Shown here: positions 4,738 through 5,308 of the stretch, in pieces
Layout of the letters: each line of letters opens with the position of its first letter
How positions within the stretch are numbered: position 1 is the stretch's first letter
Assembly (NCBI GenBank): GCA_009780595.1
Contig: WQZT01000127.1
Span: forward strand, 1 to 5,308
Direction of reading: 5' to 3'
DNA length: 5,308 bases
Source of the DNA: Treponema sp.
GTDB taxonomy: Bacteria > Spirochaetota > Spirochaetia > Treponematales > Breznakiellaceae
Notes under the pieces: generated by a model
Told to the model about the DNA's origin: nothing
What the model saw: only the letters and a program-made list of their open reading frames with translations
Databases searched by the model: none
Translations under genes and position numbers: made by a program

Positions 4738-5308
4738 CCAGTTCTTCAGCGGCGGCTTCCCACTGCTGCCCTTTGGCTTCCAGCGCGGCGGCGTTTTCCT
4801 GCAACTGGCGCTGCACCGCCTTTGCCTTCTCCCCGCTAGAGTAAACTTCCGGCCGCGCCAGTTCCCCTTCAAGCCGCGTTTTTTCGCTTTCGAGAGCTTC
4901 GATCTCTTTAAGGATTTCCGCCTCCTGCCGTTGGAGCCGCCGCATTGCCGTTTGCCGCTGTTTTTCCTGCTCGCGGTGCTCCGCCGCGCTGAGCGTGTTT
5001 GCCGACCGATCCGCTTTGAGCAATACCGTCTTGGGCAGCGGCTGTGCTGCTTTTGCCGATTCTGCGGCGGCGGGCTGCGCTTCAGCGGATGGCGACGACA
5101 GCGGCGGCGCGGCAAGTCCGGCGGCGGGTTCTTCCGCCCCGGCGATGTCCTGCGCGGATTGTGCAACTCGCTCCAGATAGTAAGCGTAGCCGCCGTAGTA
5201 CAGGCGATGATTACTGCCGGGCTGCAGCCCCAGCGTTTTAGTGGCGAGCGCTTCCATAAACCCGCGGTCGTGGGAAACAAAAATAATCGTTCCGGTAAAC
5301 GCCCCAAG
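4718..5308 (-). CDS. ABC-F family ATPase, C-terminal part (5' end outside window)
   Basis: The last 196 residues of an ABC-F protein, a soluble ATPase with two ABC domains that acts on the ribosome (translation factor or antibiotic-protection type). The fragment opens with TGTIIFVSHDRGFMEAL (6-21), the end of the second ABC domain with its switch His13, then the usual YYGGYAYYLE (37-46). Residues 53-100 are an Ala/Pro/Ser-rich linker. Residues 108-150 are a charged coiled coil (EKQRQ, EAEILKEIEALESEKTRLEGEL), followed by EVYSSGEKAKAVQRQLQ (154-170), the antiparallel coiled-coil tail known from Uup/YheS-type members. Walker A and B are outside the window, so activity cannot be judged. The final GELAYG and the TAA lie in a palindrome. 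The stop is 192 bases before the CDF start, on the same strand. Confidence 0.88.
   Translation of the reverse strand, partial: LGAFTGTIIFVSHDRGFMEALATKTLGLQPGSNHRLYYGGYAYYLERVAQSAQDIAGAEEPAAGLAAPPLSSPSAEAQPAAAESAKAAQPLPKTVLLKADRSANTLSAAEHREQEKQRQTAMRRLQRQEAEILKEIEALESEKTRLEGELARPEVYSSGEKAKAVQRQLQENAAALEAKGQQWEAAAEELGELAYG

Noticed and set aside
4729..5307. Second minus-strand frame over the ABC-F gene
   Set aside because: Arg/Pro-rich product in the +1 frame, while the chosen frame contains the SHDRGF switch and the coiled-coil tail.

Overview
The window reads as chromosomal DNA of a diderm bacterium, most likely a spirochaete of the Treponema group. The clues are a lipoprotein-type signal peptide at the left edge, a short XRE regulator of a kind familiar from treponemes, and a phospholipid (Mla/MCE) transport operon whose MCE protein carries its own C-terminal beta-barrel-like domain. 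The genus is an inference from style; no rRNA or other taxonomic marker is present.

Layout, left to right. Positions 1-62 (minus) hold the start of a gene for a probable lipoprotein. Positions 63-196 are an AT-rich divergent control region with several inverted repeats, promoter-like elements on both strands and a strong ribosome binding site for the lipoprotein gene. Positions 197-538 (plus) encode a small XRE-family DNA-binding protein with no Shine-Dalgarno sequence. It meets the end of the next operon with no base between the two stop codons.

Positions 539-4525 (minus) form a tight four-gene operon, transcribed right to left: a cation diffusion facilitator (CDF) metal transporter, then mlaE (permease), mlaF (ATPase) and mlaD (MCE protein). 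Junctions overlap by 1, 4 and 4 bases, so translation is probably coupled. A good promoter (TTGACC, 17 bases, CATAAT) sits directly in front of the CDF gene and implies a start codon seven codons inside the longest frame and an almost leaderless mRNA. No mlaB, mlaC or mlaA is seen. MlaD joins a transmembrane anchor, an MCE domain, a long helical part and a beta-rich C-terminal domain ending in phenylalanine, which suggests a one-chain bridge from inner to outer membrane.

Positions 4576-4737 are the most unusual part: five successive near-perfect palindromes, all with 3-base loops. Four of them make a composite element of about 52 bp (hairpin A, 3 bases, hairpin B) present twice in inverted orientation, and base changes between the two A copies are compensatory. 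This looks like a REPIN/BIME-type repeat. It overlaps the last codons and stop of the gene at 4718-5308 (minus), the C-terminal part of an ABC-F ATPase (ribosome-associated ATP-binding protein) whose N-terminal part lies outside the window.
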